Counted from the stretch's first letter, positions 1 through 9,857 are shown. The stretch is 64,000 bases of DNA from Neorhizobium vignae (GCF_000732195.1 NZ_JNNU01000004.1:62001-126000), one strand, 5' to 3'. The notes: generated by a model from the sequence alone, not told the origin. Numbers and translations are program-made.

Positions 1-1621
1 CCTCGCCGGTCTTCTGGACCAGCATCACGCCTCCGGCGACTTCCTCGCCGGACTTGCTGATCAGCGCCTTGATGCCCTTTGCCGCACTTGCCGAGCGCTG
101 GGCGAGTTCGCGGACCTCCTGAGCGACGACCGCAAAACCCTTGCCGGCTTCGCCTGCACGGGCGGCCTCGACGCCGGCGTTCAGTGCCAGAAGGTTGGTC
201 TGGAAGGCGATTTCGTCGATGACATTGGTGATCTGGGCGATCTCGCGGGAGGCCTGCTCTATACGGCCCATCGCATCGACGGCGCTCCGCACCACCTCGC
301 CCGACTGGACCGCGCTCTGCTTGGCCTCGCTGACCATGACGGTTGCCTCATGCGCCCGCTCGGTCGACGTCTTGACGACGGCGGTGATCTCAGCGAGCGC
401 TGCCGATGTTTCTTCCAGCGCTGCGGCCTGCTGTTCGGTGCGACGGGACAGATCATTGGTGGCGCGGCTCAGCTCGGCGGCGCTGCCGTTGATGGAGCCA
501 GTGGCGGTGCGGACATTCCGCATCGTGCCGCGCAGCGTATCCATGGTACCGTTGACATTGTGCTGCAGCTCGGCAAATGCGCCCTTGAAATTGCCTCGCA
601 TGCTGTCGGTAAGGTCGCCCTCGGCAAGGCTTTTGACGACGCGTCGGGTTTCCGACACTCCGGCATCGACGCTCCCGACCAGCATGTCGACGTCACGAGC
701 GAAACGATCGAGGCTTTCCTCGCCCCATTGCTTGTCGATGCGGCGGGTAAAATCCCCTTCCGCGGCGGCCGCGACGACGGCGGCCATACGCGCCTGGAGG
801 TCGTCGTTCTTGCCACGCATGGTCGCTTCGGAAACATTCATGCGAGCGACTTCGATGCCGTTCCTGCGGAAGATCTCGATCGCGGCTGCCATGTCGCCGA
901 TCTCGTCGGCGCGGTTCGCACCGTTGACGACCGTGTCGAACTCGCCGGAGGCAATATGTTTCATCGCCCGTGTCAGATCGGTGATCGGCTGGCTCAGCTG
1001 GCGGCGCCCCAGATAGAGACCGAAACCGGCACCTGCGGCAACGCCTGCAAGAGTGACTGCGGAGACAAGTATGAAAAGGGTCCGCGTGAAGCTATTGAGC
1101 TCTTCATTGACCGCAGCGAGGACGGCCTTGTCGGTGCCGACGATAGCATCGATCTCGACCTGATAGGCTTTGCGGTTGCTGCGGTTGGCGTCGTTGTTGC
1201 CCTGCTCGTTGGCGGCAGCCGGGCTCACCTCCCGGCCCAAGCGGGCGGTCTCGGTCCGGAAGCCGTTGAACTCCCTGGAACGGGCAAGCAGCTTATCGAA
1301 TACGGCGCGCTCGTCGGCCGGGACGATCTTGTCCCATTCCTTCAGAAGCTTGCCCATTTCATCGAGATACGCGAGGATGCCATCGGCGAATTTTGCGGCC
1401 TCCTTGGTATCCTTCGACATGTAGACACCGCGAGATTCCATGACGACGGCGGTGACGAGCCGGTTCAGGTGTTCGCCCTTATGCGCCCGGTCTGCGGCCA
1501 ATTCGTATTGAACCATCATCTGGCGATATTCGGCCATGGCAAATAGCGCCATGCCGCCGATAAAGCAGGCGACAAGGCTCATGAGGCCTACGAGGAGGTT
1601 GATTTTCCCTCGAATTTTCAT
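1..1621 (-). CDS. Methyl-accepting chemotaxis protein (3' end beyond window)
   Basis: Membrane chemoreceptor that passes ligand binding to the CheA/CheW array. I read 540 codons from an ATG at 1621 without a stop; the C-terminus lies outside the window. TM1 is at about residues 8-30. A sensor region of about 150 residues looks like a small four-helix bundle. TM2 is at about 181-205, and a HAMP domain with a second HAMP-like segment covers about 206-345. The cytoplasmic signalling hairpin then begins, with the near-invariant tip motif [20 protein letters not shown] at about residues 476-495. The segment around residue 400 ([12 protein letters not shown]) is a likely methylation helix. The ligand cannot be inferred. 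The gene points away from rpmH and appears monocistronic on this side. Confidence 0.95.
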   Translation of the reverse strand, partial: MKIRGKINLLVGLMSLVACFIGGMALFAMAEYRQMMVQYELAADRAHKGEHLNRLVTAVVMESRGVYMSKDTKEAAKFADGILAYLDEMGKLLKEWDKIVPADERAVFDKLLARSREFNGFRTETARLGREVSPAAANEQGNNDANRSNRKAYQVEIDAIVGTDKAVLAAVNEELNSFTRTLFILVSAVTLAGVAAGAGFGLYLGRRQLSQPITDLTRAMKHIASGEFDTVVNGANRADEIGDMAAAIEIFRRNGIEVARMNVSEATMRGKNDDLQARMAAVVAAAAEGDFTRRIDKQWGEESLDRFARDVDMLVGSVDAGVSETRRVVKSLAEGDLTDSMRGNFKGAFAELQHNVNGTMDTLRGTMRNVRTATGSINGSAAELSRATNDLSRRTEQQAAALEETSAALAEITAVVKTSTERAHEATVMVSEAKQSAVQSGEVVRSAVDAMGRIEQASREIAQITNVIDEIAFQTNLLALNAGVEAARAGEAGKGFAVVAQEVRELAQRSASAAKGIKALISKSGEEVAGGVMLVQKTGE

Positions 1622-1803
1622 TTCTTACCCTTCCAGACGGGACTTATCACGCGAGGAAGACAGGCCCGTAACCCAGATTTTCTTCCATTCAATTGCTAAA
1701 ATTAGGCTTTAGAAATTAACGAAACACTTAGAGAAAAAGTGGCTACGCAGCCCCGGCGGGCATGACTTTTCCCGGCGCGCGCCTCGGTTGAGATATTTGA
1801 CAT

Positions 1804-1833
1804 TTGACAGGGAGGATGGCTCGCGCCTACTAT
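1804..1833 (+). promoter_or_regulatory. Strong sigma70-like promoter with no assigned gene
   Basis: A perfect -35 box TTGACA (1804-1809) is followed by an 18-base spacer and a -10 box TACTAT (1828-1833). It fires toward rpmH, but its start site would lie about 270 bases upstream of that gene and upstream of rpmH's own promoter. It may make a long rpmH leader or a small RNA. The assignment is inference. Confidence 0.45.
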
Positions 1834-1954
1834 TTTTCACCCCTAAATTCATGGGGGATATTAGTTCGAACGCACCTCCAATGTCGCACCAGCAGACGGG
1901 ACCGATAAAGATCGGGCGGCTCTCGGCCTACAGGCCCAAAAATCCCGGCAGCGA

Positions 1955-1983
1955 TTGACTTTTGCGGCGGAGTCCTCTTATAA
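1955..1983 (+). promoter_or_regulatory. Probable rpmH promoter
   Basis: -35 TTGACT (1955-1960), 17-base spacer, -10 TTATAA (1978-1983). It is the closest good sigma70-type promoter upstream of rpmH and implies a 5' leader of about 120 bases. Ribosomal-protein genes are strongly transcribed, so a near-consensus box is expected here. Confidence 0.6.
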
Positions 1984-2113
1984 GCCGCCCACGTTCAGCT
2001 CCGGCGGGCTTGCACGCATGCAGCCGCTTGCGCAGATCGTTTTTCCGAAGCGCTCTTGCCGTCGTGATGACGGCAAACTCCAAGAAGGGCCGCACACCGC
2101 GGTATTAAAATAA

Positions 2114-2248
2114 ATGAAGCGTACCTATCAACCGTCTAAGCTTGTTCGCAAGCGCCGCCACGGATTCCGTACCCGTATGGCCACCAAAGGTGGTCGTCTG
2201 GTTCTCTCCGCACGTCGCGCCCGTGGCCGCAAGCGTCTCTCGGCCTAA
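2114..2248 (+). CDS. rpmH: 50S ribosomal protein L34
   Basis: Small basic protein of the large ribosomal subunit. The 44-residue product starts [19 protein letters not shown] and ends RGRKRLSA, which is the full-length L34 signature. Arg and Lys make up over a third of the residues, as expected for an rRNA-binding extension protein. It heads the conserved run rpmH-rnpA-yidC, with rnpA starting 28 bases downstream. The identification is certain from sequence and neighbours. Confidence 0.98.
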   Translation: MKRTYQPSKLVRKRRHGFRTRMATKGGRLVLSARRARGRKRLSA

Positions 2249-2276
2249 GGCCTGAGATGCCCGAGACGACCGGGCG

Positions 2277-2669
2277 ATGACGACTGAGACAAAGAACGAG
2301 AAAACTGTCGGGCGGCTTAAAAGCCGGCCGCAGTTCCTTGCCGTCCGCGGGGGCGAATCCCGCCGGGGCCGGAACTTCCTTCTGGAAGTCCTTGATCGAA
2401 ACCAGCCGGACGAAGCGCCGCGCGTCGGTTTCACCGTTACCAAGAAACATGGCAACGCGGTCGAACGCAACCGCATGCGCCGCCGTCTCCGCGAGGCGGT
2501 GAGGCAATCTGCCGGATTTGCAATGAAGAACGGACACGACTATGTGATTGTCGCGCGGCGGGAGGTGCTTACGGCCCCCTTTGCGGATATGACGGCCCAG
2601 CTTATCGAGCGTATCGAAAGCAAGCCGAGACCAAAGCGGTCCGAGGAGACCCGTTCCAGGAAAGCATGA
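2277..2669 (+). CDS. rnpA: Ribonuclease P protein component
   Basis: Protein subunit of RNase P, which helps the catalytic RNA bind precursor tRNAs for 5' maturation. The 130-residue protein contains the diagnostic basic helix [20 protein letters not shown] at about residues 57-76, with the RNR core at 64-66. The N-terminal 15 residues and the Lys/Arg-rich tail ([15 protein letters not shown]) are typical rhizobial extensions. Its end overlaps the start of yidC by 4 bases (ATGA at 2666-2669), which points to translational coupling. It is probably co-transcribed with rpmH. Confidence 0.97.
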   Translation: MTTETKNEKTVGRLKSRPQFLAVRGGESRRGRNFLLEVLDRNQPDEAPRVGFTVTKKHGNAVERNRMRRRLREAVRQSAGFAMKNGHDYVIVARREVLTAPFADMTAQLIERIESKPRPKRSEETRSRKA

Positions 2670-4474
2670 TGGAAAAGAACCGCAATTACTTCATCGCGAT
2701 CGCGCTCTCGGTGCTGATCGTTCTTGCCTGGCAATTCCTCTATATGAACCCGAGGATGGAAGCCCAGCGGCGCGCCGAAGAGGCCAGCCGCGCGCTGCAG
2801 GGCGAAACCGCTCAGCCTGTTTTGCCGGAAAGCCCCGGCGCCCAGAGTGGTTCCGGCGTATTGGGGAACCTGCCCGGCGCCAACCCGGCAACTGCTGCGC
2901 TCTCCCGCGACCAGGCGCTCGCACGGTCGCGGCGCGTGCAGATCGAGACGCCGGCCCTGATCGGCTCCATCAACCTGACCGGCGCCCGTTTCGACGATCT
3001 CAAGCTGCGCGAGTATCACGAGACCGTCGATGACAAGAGCCCGATCATCACGCTGTTTTCGCCGTCCGATACGACTGACGGCTATTTCACGGAAATCGGC
3101 TATATACCCAATGAATCGATTGGCGCCGCCCCCGGCACCGGCACGCAATGGACGCTCGCAAGCGGCGACAAGCTCACCCAGCAGACGCCGGTGACGCTGA
3201 CCTTCACCAACGAGAAGGGCGTGACCTTCACGCGCACGATTTCGATCGACGACCACTACATGCTGACCGTCGCCGACAAGGTCGACAACAAGACGGCCGC
3301 CCCGGTGACGGTGACGCCCTATGGCCGCGTGCTGCGCAACAACAAGCCGGCAACGCCGTCCGTCTGGGTCATCCACGAAGGCTTCATCGGCGTGATGGGC
3401 GAGAGCGGCAGCCTCGACGAGCACACCTACGCCAATATTGAAAAAGAGCAGTTCACCAACGAGAAAGCCACGACCGGCTGGATGGGCATCACCGACAAGT
3501 ACTGGGCTGCCACCATCGTGCCGCCGCAGACGCTGCCCTATGTTGCACGTTTCTCGCACTTCGCAGGTGCTCAGGCGAGCTACCAGGCGGACTATAAGGG
3601 CGACGACCTGACGGTTCAGCCGGGTCAATCCACCGAACTCAAGAACCTCGTCTTCGCCGGCGCCAAGGAAGTGCCGTTGATCTCGCGCTACGAGACGGAG
3701 TTCGGCGTTCCGCAATTCAACCGCCTGATCGACTGGGGATGGTTCTACTTCATCACCAAGCCGATGTTCCAGCTGATGGACTTCTTCTTCCGTCACGTGG
3801 GCAATTTCGGCGTCGCGATCCTGCTCACCACCATCGTCGTCAAGGCGCTGTTCTTCCCGCTCGCCAGCAAGCAATACGCTTCCATGGCCAACATGAAACG
3901 CATGCAGCCGAAGATGGAAGAGCTGAAGGCCAAGTTCGGCGACGACCGGATGGGCCTCCAGCAGGCAATGATGGCGCTCTATAAGGAAGAAAAGATCAAT
4001 CCGATCGCCGGCTGCTGGCCGGTGCTGTTGCAGATTCCGGTCTTCTTCGCGCTCTACAAGGTCATCTACGTCACCATCGAAATGCGGCACGCGCCGTTCT
4101 TCGGCTGGATCCAGGATCTGTCCGCTCCCGACCCGACGTCGCTCTTCAACCTCTTCGGCCTGCTGCCCTTCGACGTACCGCACGCCCTGATGATCGGCGT
4201 CTGGCCGCTGGTGATGGGCGTCACGATGTTTGTGCAGATGCGCATGAATCCGACGCCGCCGGATCCGACCCAGGCGATGATCTTCACCTGGATGCCGCTG
4301 GTGTTCACCTTCATGTTGGCGTCCTTCCCGGCCGGCCTCGTCATCTATTGGGCGTGGAACAACACCCTGTCGGTGACGCAGCAGGCGATCATCATGAAAC
4401 GTCATGGCGCCAAGATCGAACTCTTCGACAATCTGAAGGGCTTCTTCCGACGAAAAGAGGCGCCGACAAAATAG
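2666..4474 (+). CDS. yidC: Membrane protein insertase YidC
   Basis: Inner-membrane insertase that works alone or with SecYEG. The 602-residue length and layout match Gram-negative YidC. An N-terminal anchor at about residues 6-22 is followed by a large periplasmic domain to about residue 350. The five-TM Oxa1-type core begins near residue 372 ([20 protein letters not shown]). The cytoplasmic helical loop [20 protein letters not shown] follows, then [20 protein letters not shown] and the last TM segments. The start overlaps rnpA. A strong intrinsic terminator follows within 30 bases, so the rpmH-rnpA-yidC transcript probably ends there. Confidence 0.98.
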   Translation: MMEKNRNYFIAIALSVLIVLAWQFLYMNPRMEAQRRAEEASRALQGETAQPVLPESPGAQSGSGVLGNLPGANPATAALSRDQALARSRRVQIETPALIGSINLTGARFDDLKLREYHETVDDKSPIITLFSPSDTTDGYFTEIGYIPNESIGAAPGTGTQWTLASGDKLTQQTPVTLTFTNEKGVTFTRTISIDDHYMLTVADKVDNKTAAPVTVTPYGRVLRNNKPATPSVWVIHEGFIGVMGESGSLDEHTYANIEKEQFTNEKATTGWMGITDKYWAATIVPPQTLPYVARFSHFAGAQASYQADYKGDDLTVQPGQSTELKNLVFAGAKEVPLISRYETEFGVPQFNRLIDWGWFYFITKPMFQLMDFFFRHVGNFGVAILLTTIVVKALFFPLASKQYASMANMKRMQPKMEELKAKFGDDRMGLQQAMMALYKEEKINPIAGCWPVLLQIPVFFALYKVIYVTIEMRHAPFFGWIQDLSAPDPTSLFNLFGLLPFDVPHALMIGVWPLVMGVTMFVQMRMNPTPPDPTQAMIFTWMPLVFTFMLASFPAGLVIYWAWNNTLSVTQQAIIMKRHGAKIELFDNLKGFFRRKEAPTK

Positions 4475-4497
4475 CGTCCGCCAAGACACCGACGAGG

Positions 4498-4526
4498 AAC
4501 CCCGGCTGGTCCGGGGTTTTTCTTTT
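4498..4526 (+). terminator. Intrinsic terminator after yidC
   Basis: Inverted repeat AACCCCGG / CCGGGGTT (4498-4505 and 4511-4518) with a 5-base loop, followed directly by TTTCTTTT. It is a standard Rho-independent terminator separating yidC from engB. Confidence 0.85.
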
Positions 4527-4614
4527 GGAATAGGGCTGCAAAGCCCGAAAGCTTGACATTGCCGGCCAAAACCTTGAAGCCGTGCCTTTCGACAGAACAG
4601 GACGACCAGAACCG

Positions 4615-5274
4615 ATGCCCGCAGACATGAGCACGGACGACAAGCCGCTTTTCGGCCGCCCCTGGATTTTTATCCGCGGCGTGCCCTCGATGAAGTTCCT
4701 GCCACCGGAAGGCCCGCTCGAAGTTGCCTTTGCCGGCCGCTCAAACGTCGGCAAGTCGTCGCTGATCAACGCGCTCGTCGGCCAGAAGGGCTTGGCGCGT
4801 ACCTCCAATACGCCCGGCCGCACTCAGGAACTCAACTATTTCGTGCCGGACGGCTATTCGGGCGCAGGTACCGACCTGCCGCCGATGGCGCTGGTCGACA
4901 TGCCGGGCTACGGTTACGCCAAGGCGCCGAAGGAAACCGTTGACGCCTGGACCAGACTCGTCTTCGACTACCTGCGCGGCCGCGCGACGCTGAAACGCGT
5001 CTATGTGCTGATCGACAGCCGCCACGGCATCAAAACGAATGACGAGGAGGTACTGGACCTGCTCGACAAGGCGGCCGTCTCCTACCAGATCGTGCTGACC
5101 AAGACCGACAAGATCAAGGAACCGGCCGTGGTGAAGCTGCTGGCCGAGACGCAGGAAAAAATCCGCAAACACCCAGCGGCCTTCCCGTTCGTGCTCTCCA
5201 CCTCGTCCGAAAAAGGCAAGGGGATCGAGGAACTGCGCCAGGCGATCGCCGAAACCGTCGGCCGGCCGCTCTGA
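4615..5274 (+). CDS. engB: Ribosome biogenesis GTPase EngB (YihA/YsxC)
   Basis: Circularly conserved TRAFAC GTPase needed for late 50S assembly. The 219-residue product has G1 GRSNVGKSS at about residues 41-49, the G2-region [10 protein letters not shown]3 DMPGYG from about residue 95, and G4 TKTD at about 161-164. I chose the ATG at 4615 because the product then has the usual length and an upstream extension to GTG 4582 adds only low-complexity sequence; ATG 4627 is a further alternative. In other rhizobia engB normally precedes argB directly. Here a fasciclin gene on the opposite strand lies between them. Confidence 0.95.
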   Translation: MPADMSTDDKPLFGRPWIFIRGVPSMKFLPPEGPLEVAFAGRSNVGKSSLINALVGQKGLARTSNTPGRTQELNYFVPDGYSGAGTDLPPMALVDMPGYGYAKAPKETVDAWTRLVFDYLRGRATLKRVYVLIDSRHGIKTNDEEVLDLLDKAAVSYQIVLTKTDKIKEPAVVKLLAETQEKIRKHPAAFPFVLSTSSEKGKGIEELRQAIAETVGRPL

Positions 5275-5295
5275 CGCTGCCCTATGGAAACGCCA

Positions 5296-5327
5296 AATCC
5301 GGCCGCCCCGAGAGAGGCGACCGGATT
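5296..5327. terminator. Hairpin between convergent engB and the fasciclin gene
   Basis: AATCCGG (5296-5302) pairs with CCGGATT (5321-5327) and CGCC (5304-5307) with GGCG (5316-5319), separated by one C/A mismatch. It sits 21 bases after the engB stop and 34 bases beyond the fasciclin gene stop. No clear T-run follows on either strand, so it may be a weak or bidirectional terminator. Confidence 0.5.
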
Positions 5328-5361
5328 CTGATGTAAAAGCCCCAGCGGGTGGGACCGGCGT

Positions 5362-5919
5362 TTACATTTTCGGCAGCAGTACCTTGTCGACCACGTGGAT
5401 GACGCCATTCGACTGCTTGACGTCGGCGATAGTGACACTCGACACGCCGCCCATTTCGTCGGTGAGCGTGATCTTGCCCATGCTTTCCTTGGCCTTCAGG
5501 ACGCAGCCGCCGACGGTCTTGACGTCATGGGTGCCCTTGTCGTCCTTGATCATCTTTTCGATGGCGGTTGACATGGCGCTGGCCGCGACCACGTGGCAGG
5601 TCAGCACCTTGGTGAGCTGGGCCTTGTTTTCCGGCTTCAGCAGCGTTTCGACCGTGCCCTTGGGCAAAGCGGCGAAGGCTTCGTTGGTCGGTGCAAAAAC
5701 CGTGAACGGACCCTTGCCCTGAAGCGTCTCCACCAGGCCGGCAGCCTTGACGGCGGCGACGAGCGTCGTGTGGTCCTTGGAGTTCACGGCATTCTCGATG
5801 ATGTTCTTCTCTTCGTACATCGCGGCGCCGCCGACCTTCGGATTGGCGGCGAAGGCGGTCACAGCCGTAGCGGACAGAACGGTCGCGACGGCGAGCGTGC
5901 GGAGTGCGGTCTTCAACAT
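5362..5919 (-). CDS. Secreted fasciclin (FAS1) domain protein
   Basis: Probable periplasmic or extracellular protein of 185 residues. A clear Sec signal peptide covers residues 1-24 (cleavage near AFA-AN). A single FAS1 domain fills the rest: GPFTVFAPTNEAFAALP is the conserved first motif and NGVIHVVDKVLLPKM the C-terminal H2-box type motif. Two cysteines (in LTCHVV and VGGCVL) could form a disulfide. FAS1 proteins act in adhesion, and some rhizobial members have been tied to symbiosis. No specific role can be read here. The start has Shine-Dalgarno AGGA 8 bases upstream. The gene interrupts the usual engB-argB order, suggesting a later insertion. Confidence 0.93.
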   Translation of the reverse strand: MLKTALRTLAVATVLSATAVTAFAANPKVGGAAMYEEKNIIENAVNSKDHTTLVAAVKAAGLVETLQGKGPFTVFAPTNEAFAALPKGTVETLLKPENKAQLTKVLTCHVVAASAMSTAIEKMIKDDKGTHDVKTVGGCVLKAKESMGKITLTDEMGGVSSVTIADVKQSNGVIHVVDKVLLPKM

Positions 5920-6272
5920 GATGGCTTCCTCTTAAAAAAAATCGACTTGCCCCGGCGCGGATGCGCGCCTCCAAGGCCCGGCGTCCCGACATCGGCGGAG
6001 ACATCGCAAGAGACGGAAGGCAGAGGAGAAGAGTTTCAAGGCTGGCGACGAAACCGCCTATAGACTTTTAAGCCGCTGTTTTTATTGATGTATATCTGCT
6101 TCGCCGTTTGCAGACTGTCATGTCTGGGCTTTCCGGCGAGGGGTATTTGCCGGAATACGGCCGCCATTTATCCGCCGCCGACACGTCGATTGGGCGACAA
6201 TCTCGCGGACTGATTATTTCCTCTGTCAGAAACATGCGCTAAAAGGCCCCACTTATCATTCAGGGGTATCCG
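5920..6272. other. Divergent intergenic region, fasciclin gene / argB
   Basis: A 353-base gap between two divergently read genes. On the minus strand, just before the fasciclin start, a GC hairpin (GGCGCG at 5954-5959 with CGCGCC at 5964-5969) is followed 12 bases later by a run of eight T, then the Shine-Dalgarno. A weak argB promoter candidate is at 6190-6218. I see no further gene or repeat. Confidence 0.5.
6190..6218 (+). promoter_or_regulatory. Possible argB promoter
   Basis: TTGGGC (6190-6195), 17-base spacer, ATTATT (6213-6218), 54 bases before the argB start. Match to consensus is only moderate and no operator is visible. Confidence 0.3.
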
Positions 6273-7160
6273 ATGACGGCTTCCGAAAGCGAACTTCAGG
6301 CCAAGCTTCTGGCACAGGCGCTGCCCTATATGCAGCGTTACGAAAACAAGACGATCGTCGTGAAATACGGCGGCCACGCCATGGGCGACACCGAACTCGG
6401 CAAGGCGTTCGCGGCGGATATCGCGCTTCTCAAGCAGTCCGGCGTCAACCCGATCGTCGTGCATGGCGGCGGTCCGCAGATCGGCGCCATGCTGACGAAG
6501 ATGGGCATCGAGTCCAAGTTCGAAGCCGGCCTGCGGGTCACCGACCAGAAGACCGTCGAGATCGTCGAAATGGTTCTCGCCGGCTCGATCAACAAAGAAA
6601 TCGTCGCGCTGATCAACCAGACCGGCGAATGGGCGATCGGCCTTTGCGGCAAGGACGGCAACATGGTCTTCGCCGAAAAGGCCAAGAAGACCATCATCGA
6701 TCCGGACAGCAATATCGAGCGGGTCCTCGACCTCGGTTTCGTCGGTGAAGTGGTGGAAGTCGACCGCACGCTGCTCGACCTGCTCGCCAAATCGGAAATG
6801 ATCCCGGTCATCGCCCCGGTCGCGCCTGGCCGCGACGGCGCGACTTATAACATCAATGCCGATACGTTCGCGGGCGCCATCGCCGGCGCGCTCAGTGCCA
6901 CCCGCCTGCTCTTCCTCACCGACGTTCCGGGTGTTCTGGACAAGGACAAGCAGCTGATCAAGGAGCTGACGGTCGCCCAGGCCCAGGCCCTCATCAAGGA
7001 CGGCACGATCTCCGGCGGCATGATACCCAAGGTCGAGACCTGCATCGAGGCGATCAAGGCCGGCGTGCAGGGCGTCGTCATCCTGAACGGCAAGACAGCG
7101 CACTCGGTGCTGCTCGAAATCTTCACCGAGCACGGCGCCGGAACGCTGATCGTTCCCTGA
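6273..7160 (+). CDS. argB: Acetylglutamate kinase
   Basis: Phosphorylates N-acetyl-L-glutamate in the second step of arginine synthesis, in the cytoplasm. The 295-residue protein belongs to the amino acid kinase family. It has the phosphate-binding [11 protein letters not shown] near residue 28, the substrate loop VHGGGPQIG near residue 62, and the C-terminal [11 protein letters not shown] motif that precedes the nucleotide-binding region. The start has AGGGG as Shine-Dalgarno. It converges with the PEP-mutase-like gene 20 bases downstream and has no arginine-pathway neighbours in the window. Confidence 0.97.
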   Translation: MTASESELQAKLLAQALPYMQRYENKTIVVKYGGHAMGDTELGKAFAADIALLKQSGVNPIVVHGGGPQIGAMLTKMGIESKFEAGLRVTDQKTVEIVEMVLAGSINKEIVALINQTGEWAIGLCGKDGNMVFAEKAKKTIIDPDSNIERVLDLGFVGEVVEVDRTLLDLLAKSEMIPVIAPVAPGRDGATYNINADTFAGAIAGALSATRLLFLTDVPGVLDKDKQLIKELTVAQAQALIKDGTISGGMIPKVETCIEAIKAGVQGVVILNGKTAHSVLLEIFTEHGAGTLIVP

Positions 7161-7179
7161 TCGCGAACGGCTTCAAGGC

Positions 7180-7953
7180 TCAGCCAGCGGCGGTGAAAAC
7201 CGCCGCGGCGTCTTCCTTCAGTTTCGCCATCATCGCCCGGTAGGGACCGGGGCCGTAGCTGACCCGGCTGACGCCGAGTTCGCCGAGCCGTTTTGGCGAC
7301 GGGACGCCGCTGAACATCATGATGTTGACCGGCAGCGGCAAGGCCTTGCATAGCGTCTCGATCAGCCCCTCATCGGCCAGTCCCGGTGCGAAGAACCCGT
7401 TGCCTCCGGCTTCGGCATAGGCTTGGGCACGTTCGATCGCCTGATCGAGAAGCGCAGCATGCTTCGTCCGGTCGCCTTTCTGCAGGAAAAGATCGGTGCG
7501 GGCGTTGATGAAGAACGGCATATCGCGCGTGTCCGCCAAGGCCCGGATAGCACGGATGCGCTCGGCCTGCTGCTCCACCGGATAGATACCGCTGCCGCCG
7601 ACCACCTGATCCTCGAAATTGATGCCGATGGCGCCCGCGTCGATGACCTTCGCGACATTTGCCGCCAGTTCGGCCGGATCTTCCGCATAACCGCCCTCGA
7701 AATCCACCGACAGGGGAAGGTCGACCGCCGCGGCGACCGATTTCGCCGTGGCAAGCAATGCATCCAGCGGCAGATTCTCGCCGTCGGCATACCCTTGCGC
7801 TGCGGCGACCGACCAGCTTCCGGTACCGAGCGCCTTCGCTCCGGCCTCCGCAACCGCCTTGGCCGTGCCGGCATCCCAGATGTTGTAGATGATGACCGGA
7901 TTGCCCTTCCGGTGAAGCGCTGCGAACGCGGCTGCCTTGTCGCTCTGAGACAT
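7180..7953 (-). CDS. Isocitrate lyase/phosphoenolpyruvate mutase family protein
   Basis: A 257-residue TIM-barrel protein of the PEP mutase/isocitrate lyase superfamily. Visible family features are IIYNIWDAGTAKAV at the first strand, SVDFEGGYA near residue 85, INFEDQVVGG near residue 116 (Mg-binding acidic residues), INARTD near residue 149, and the C-terminal LGVSRVSYGPGPYR. The catalytic Cys loop of true isocitrate lyases is absent, so a lyase acting on oxaloacetate-like or 2-methylisocitrate-like substrates, or a C-P mutase relative, is possible. The substrate cannot be assigned. Neighbours do not help: argB converges, and a DMT transporter gene lies upstream on the same strand. Confidence 0.85.
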   Translation of the reverse strand: MSQSDKAAAFAALHRKGNPVIIYNIWDAGTAKAVAEAGAKALGTGSWSVAAAQGYADGENLPLDALLATAKSVAAAVDLPLSVDFEGGYAEDPAELAANVAKVIDAGAIGINFEDQVVGGSGIYPVEQQAERIRAIRALADTRDMPFFINARTDLFLQKGDRTKHAALLDQAIERAQAYAEAGGNGFFAPGLADEGLIETLCKALPLPVNIMMFSGVPSPKRLGELGVSRVSYGPGPYRAMMAKLKEDAAAVFTAAG

Positions 7954-8025
7954 CGATGATCCTCCTGTTGATCGGACTAACCTAACCGGTTTCGGTGACG
8001 GATGCCGCCGCGAATCGGGCGCGCA

Positions 8026-8928
8026 TCAGGAAAATATCAACCCGAGGATGCCGCCGACGATCAAGAGGCAGCCGAACACTTCCATGCGGTTCACCCGTTC
8101 ATGGAAAAGGAAATAGGATGCCATGAAGGTGAAGACGAGCTCGATCTGCCCAAGCGCGCGAACATAGGCCACCTGCTGCAGGGTCATGGCGGTGAACCAG
8201 CCGGCCGAGCCGACGACGCCTGCCAGGCCCACCAAAGAGGACGAACGCCAGGAGAGAATGACCTTGACGATCTCGCGCTTGTCCTTCCAGAACATCCAGA
8301 CCAGCATGAAGGCGGTCTGGAAAGTCGTGACGCAGGCGAGCGTTACTGCGGCCTCCATGACCGGTCCGGGACCATCGAGTGACAGTGAAGCGCTGCGATA
8401 GGAAACGGCCGAAATACCGAAGACTGCACCTGAGGCGATGCCGATCATGGCGGTGCGGCTGGTCATGGCGACCAGCATGTTGCGCCAGGAAAGCGGCATG
8501 CGCGCCATCGAGATCGTCATCACGCCGATCACGCCGACGATGATCGCGGCAACCGAGCCCGGCGTCAGCTTTTCGCCGAGCAGGATGAAGCCGAATATGG
8601 CGGCCTGCACCGGCTCGGTCTTGGAATAGGCCGTCCCGACCGCAAAGTTTCTGAGCGAAAAGAGATGCACCAGCATCATGGTCGCGAATATCTGCGCCAG
8701 GCCGCCGATCACCGCCCAAAGAGCGAAGGTCCAGTTCAATGCCGGGAACGGATAACCGGCGATATGGTGAAGGCACAAGACATAGAGGATCGCGATCGGA
8801 AAACCGTAGCCGAAGCGCACGAAGCTTGCACCGCGCGTGCCAAGCGAACCCTGCAGATGCTTCTGAAGGGCAGAGCGCAAATTCTGCAGAAAGGCAGCGG
8901 CGATGGTGATGGGGATCCAGAGTTCCAT
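8026..8928 (-). CDS. EamA/DMT-family transporter
   Basis: A 300-residue inner-membrane protein with about ten hydrophobic segments in two similar halves, the drug/metabolite transporter layout. Typical features are GTAYSKTEPVQAAIFGFILLGE in the first half and RALGQIELVFTFMASYFLF followed by HERVNRMEVFGCLLIVGGI in the second. The short loop after each conserved TM carries the GE/HE pair common in EamA domains. The substrate is unknown. It is divergent from the HAD nucleotidase gene, with 105 bases between the starts. Confidence 0.88.
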   Translation of the reverse strand: MELWIPITIAAAFLQNLRSALQKHLQGSLGTRGASFVRFGYGFPIAILYVLCLHHIAGYPFPALNWTFALWAVIGGLAQIFATMMLVHLFSLRNFAVGTAYSKTEPVQAAIFGFILLGEKLTPGSVAAIIVGVIGVMTISMARMPLSWRNMLVAMTSRTAMIGIASGAVFGISAVSYRSASLSLDGPGPVMEAAVTLACVTTFQTAFMLVWMFWKDKREIVKVILSWRSSSLVGLAGVVGSAGWFTAMTLQQVAYVRALGQIELVFTFMASYFLFHERVNRMEVFGCLLIVGGILGLIFS

Positions 8929-9033
8929 ATGCTGGCGGTATCACGCGTTCCGGCAGATCGCCAAGGTCGGCCCTGGCCGAAAGCGTTCGTCTTTTTCGTT
9001 TTCTTTGCCGCCGAGCCGGTGCATAAAGCGGCC

Positions 9034-9747
9034 ATGGAAAAAAAGCCGCAGACCTCGCCCGATCCCGCCGATTTCGCCCATGTCCGCGACTGGGTGTTCG
9101 ATCTCGACAACACGCTTTATCCGCATCACATCAATCTGTTCGCGCAGATCGACAAGAACATGACGGCCTATGTGCAGGAACTGCTGCAGCTTGAGCCGGC
9201 GGAAGCGAAAGCCCTGCAGAAACGCTATTACCACGAGCACGGCACGACGCTGCAGGGCCTGATGCTGAACCACGGCATCGATCCGGACGGGTTTCTCGAA
9301 CAGGCCCATGCGATCGACTATTCGGCGCTATTGCCGCATCCGGAACTCGGCGAAGCGATCAAGGCGCTGCCCGGCCGCAAGTTCATCTTCACCAATGGCA
9401 GCGTGCCGCATGCGGAAGCCGCCGCCCGGGCGCTCGGCATCCTGGATAATTTCGACGACATATTCGACATCGTCGCCGCAGACTACGTGCCGAAGCCGGC
9501 GGGCGCGACTTACGACAAGTTCGCGAGCCTGCACCGGATCGATACGCGAAAAGCCGCGATGTTCGAGGACCTGCCGCGCAATCTGCAGGTGCCGAAGGCG
9601 CTCGGCATGCGCACCATCCTCCTCGTGCCGCGCAACCTCGACGCGGTGCTGATGGAACGCTGGGAAAAGCTCAGCGACGAAGACGACCACATCGACTACG
9701 TGACCGACGATCTGGCCGGCTTCCTCAACGGCCTCAATCTCGATTAA
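9034..9747 (+). CDS. Pyrimidine 5'-nucleotidase (HAD superfamily)
   Basis: A 237-residue HAD phosphatase of the Sdt1/YjjG-like pyrimidine 5'-nucleotidase group. Motif I is FDLDNTLYP (nucleophile Asp, acid Asp two residues on), motif II FTNGS, motif III the Lys in PKPAG, and motif IV FEDLPRN. The helical cap between motifs I and II is present. I start at ATG 9034; the frame stays open for about 370 bases upstream, but that region is the divergent transporter gene. In related genomes this gene sits between argB and dapD, which matches here apart from inserted genes. It probably dephosphorylates UMP/CMP or damaged nucleotides. Confidence 0.88.
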   Translation: MEKKPQTSPDPADFAHVRDWVFDLDNTLYPHHINLFAQIDKNMTAYVQELLQLEPAEAKALQKRYYHEHGTTLQGLMLNHGIDPDGFLEQAHAIDYSALLPHPELGEAIKALPGRKFIFTNGSVPHAEAAARALGILDNFDDIFDIVAADYVPKPAGATYDKFASLHRIDTRKAAMFEDLPRNLQVPKALGMRTILLVPRNLDAVLMERWEKLSDEDDHIDYVTDDLAGFLNGLNLD

Positions 9748-9857
9748 GGTTTTATCGGCATTACGAAAAGTTCATCCACATTACGGATGTTTAAGTGGTT
9801 TTGACGGGTTGCCCCTCCTATCTTCAGGCTATCGAAACAACCTGAAGGACCACCACA

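Larger units (their letters stand above)
1622..2113. other. Gene-free stretch between the chemoreceptor and rpmH
   Basis: This 492-base gap holds the promoters of the two divergent flanking genes. On the plus strand there are two sigma70-like promoters, at 1804-1833 and 1955-1983. The second fits rpmH. The first would drive a transcript with a CCCC/GGGG hairpin at its 5' end and a 35-codon open frame (ATG 1851, TGA 1956-1958) that has no Shine-Dalgarno sequence. No tRNA or convincing small gene was found. Confidence 0.6.

Noticed and set aside
2540..4489. Long open frame antisense to yidC
   Set aside because: The translated product is Arg/His/Glu-rich low-complexity sequence with no motif, while yidC on the other strand is unmistakable. 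It is a high-GC shadow frame.
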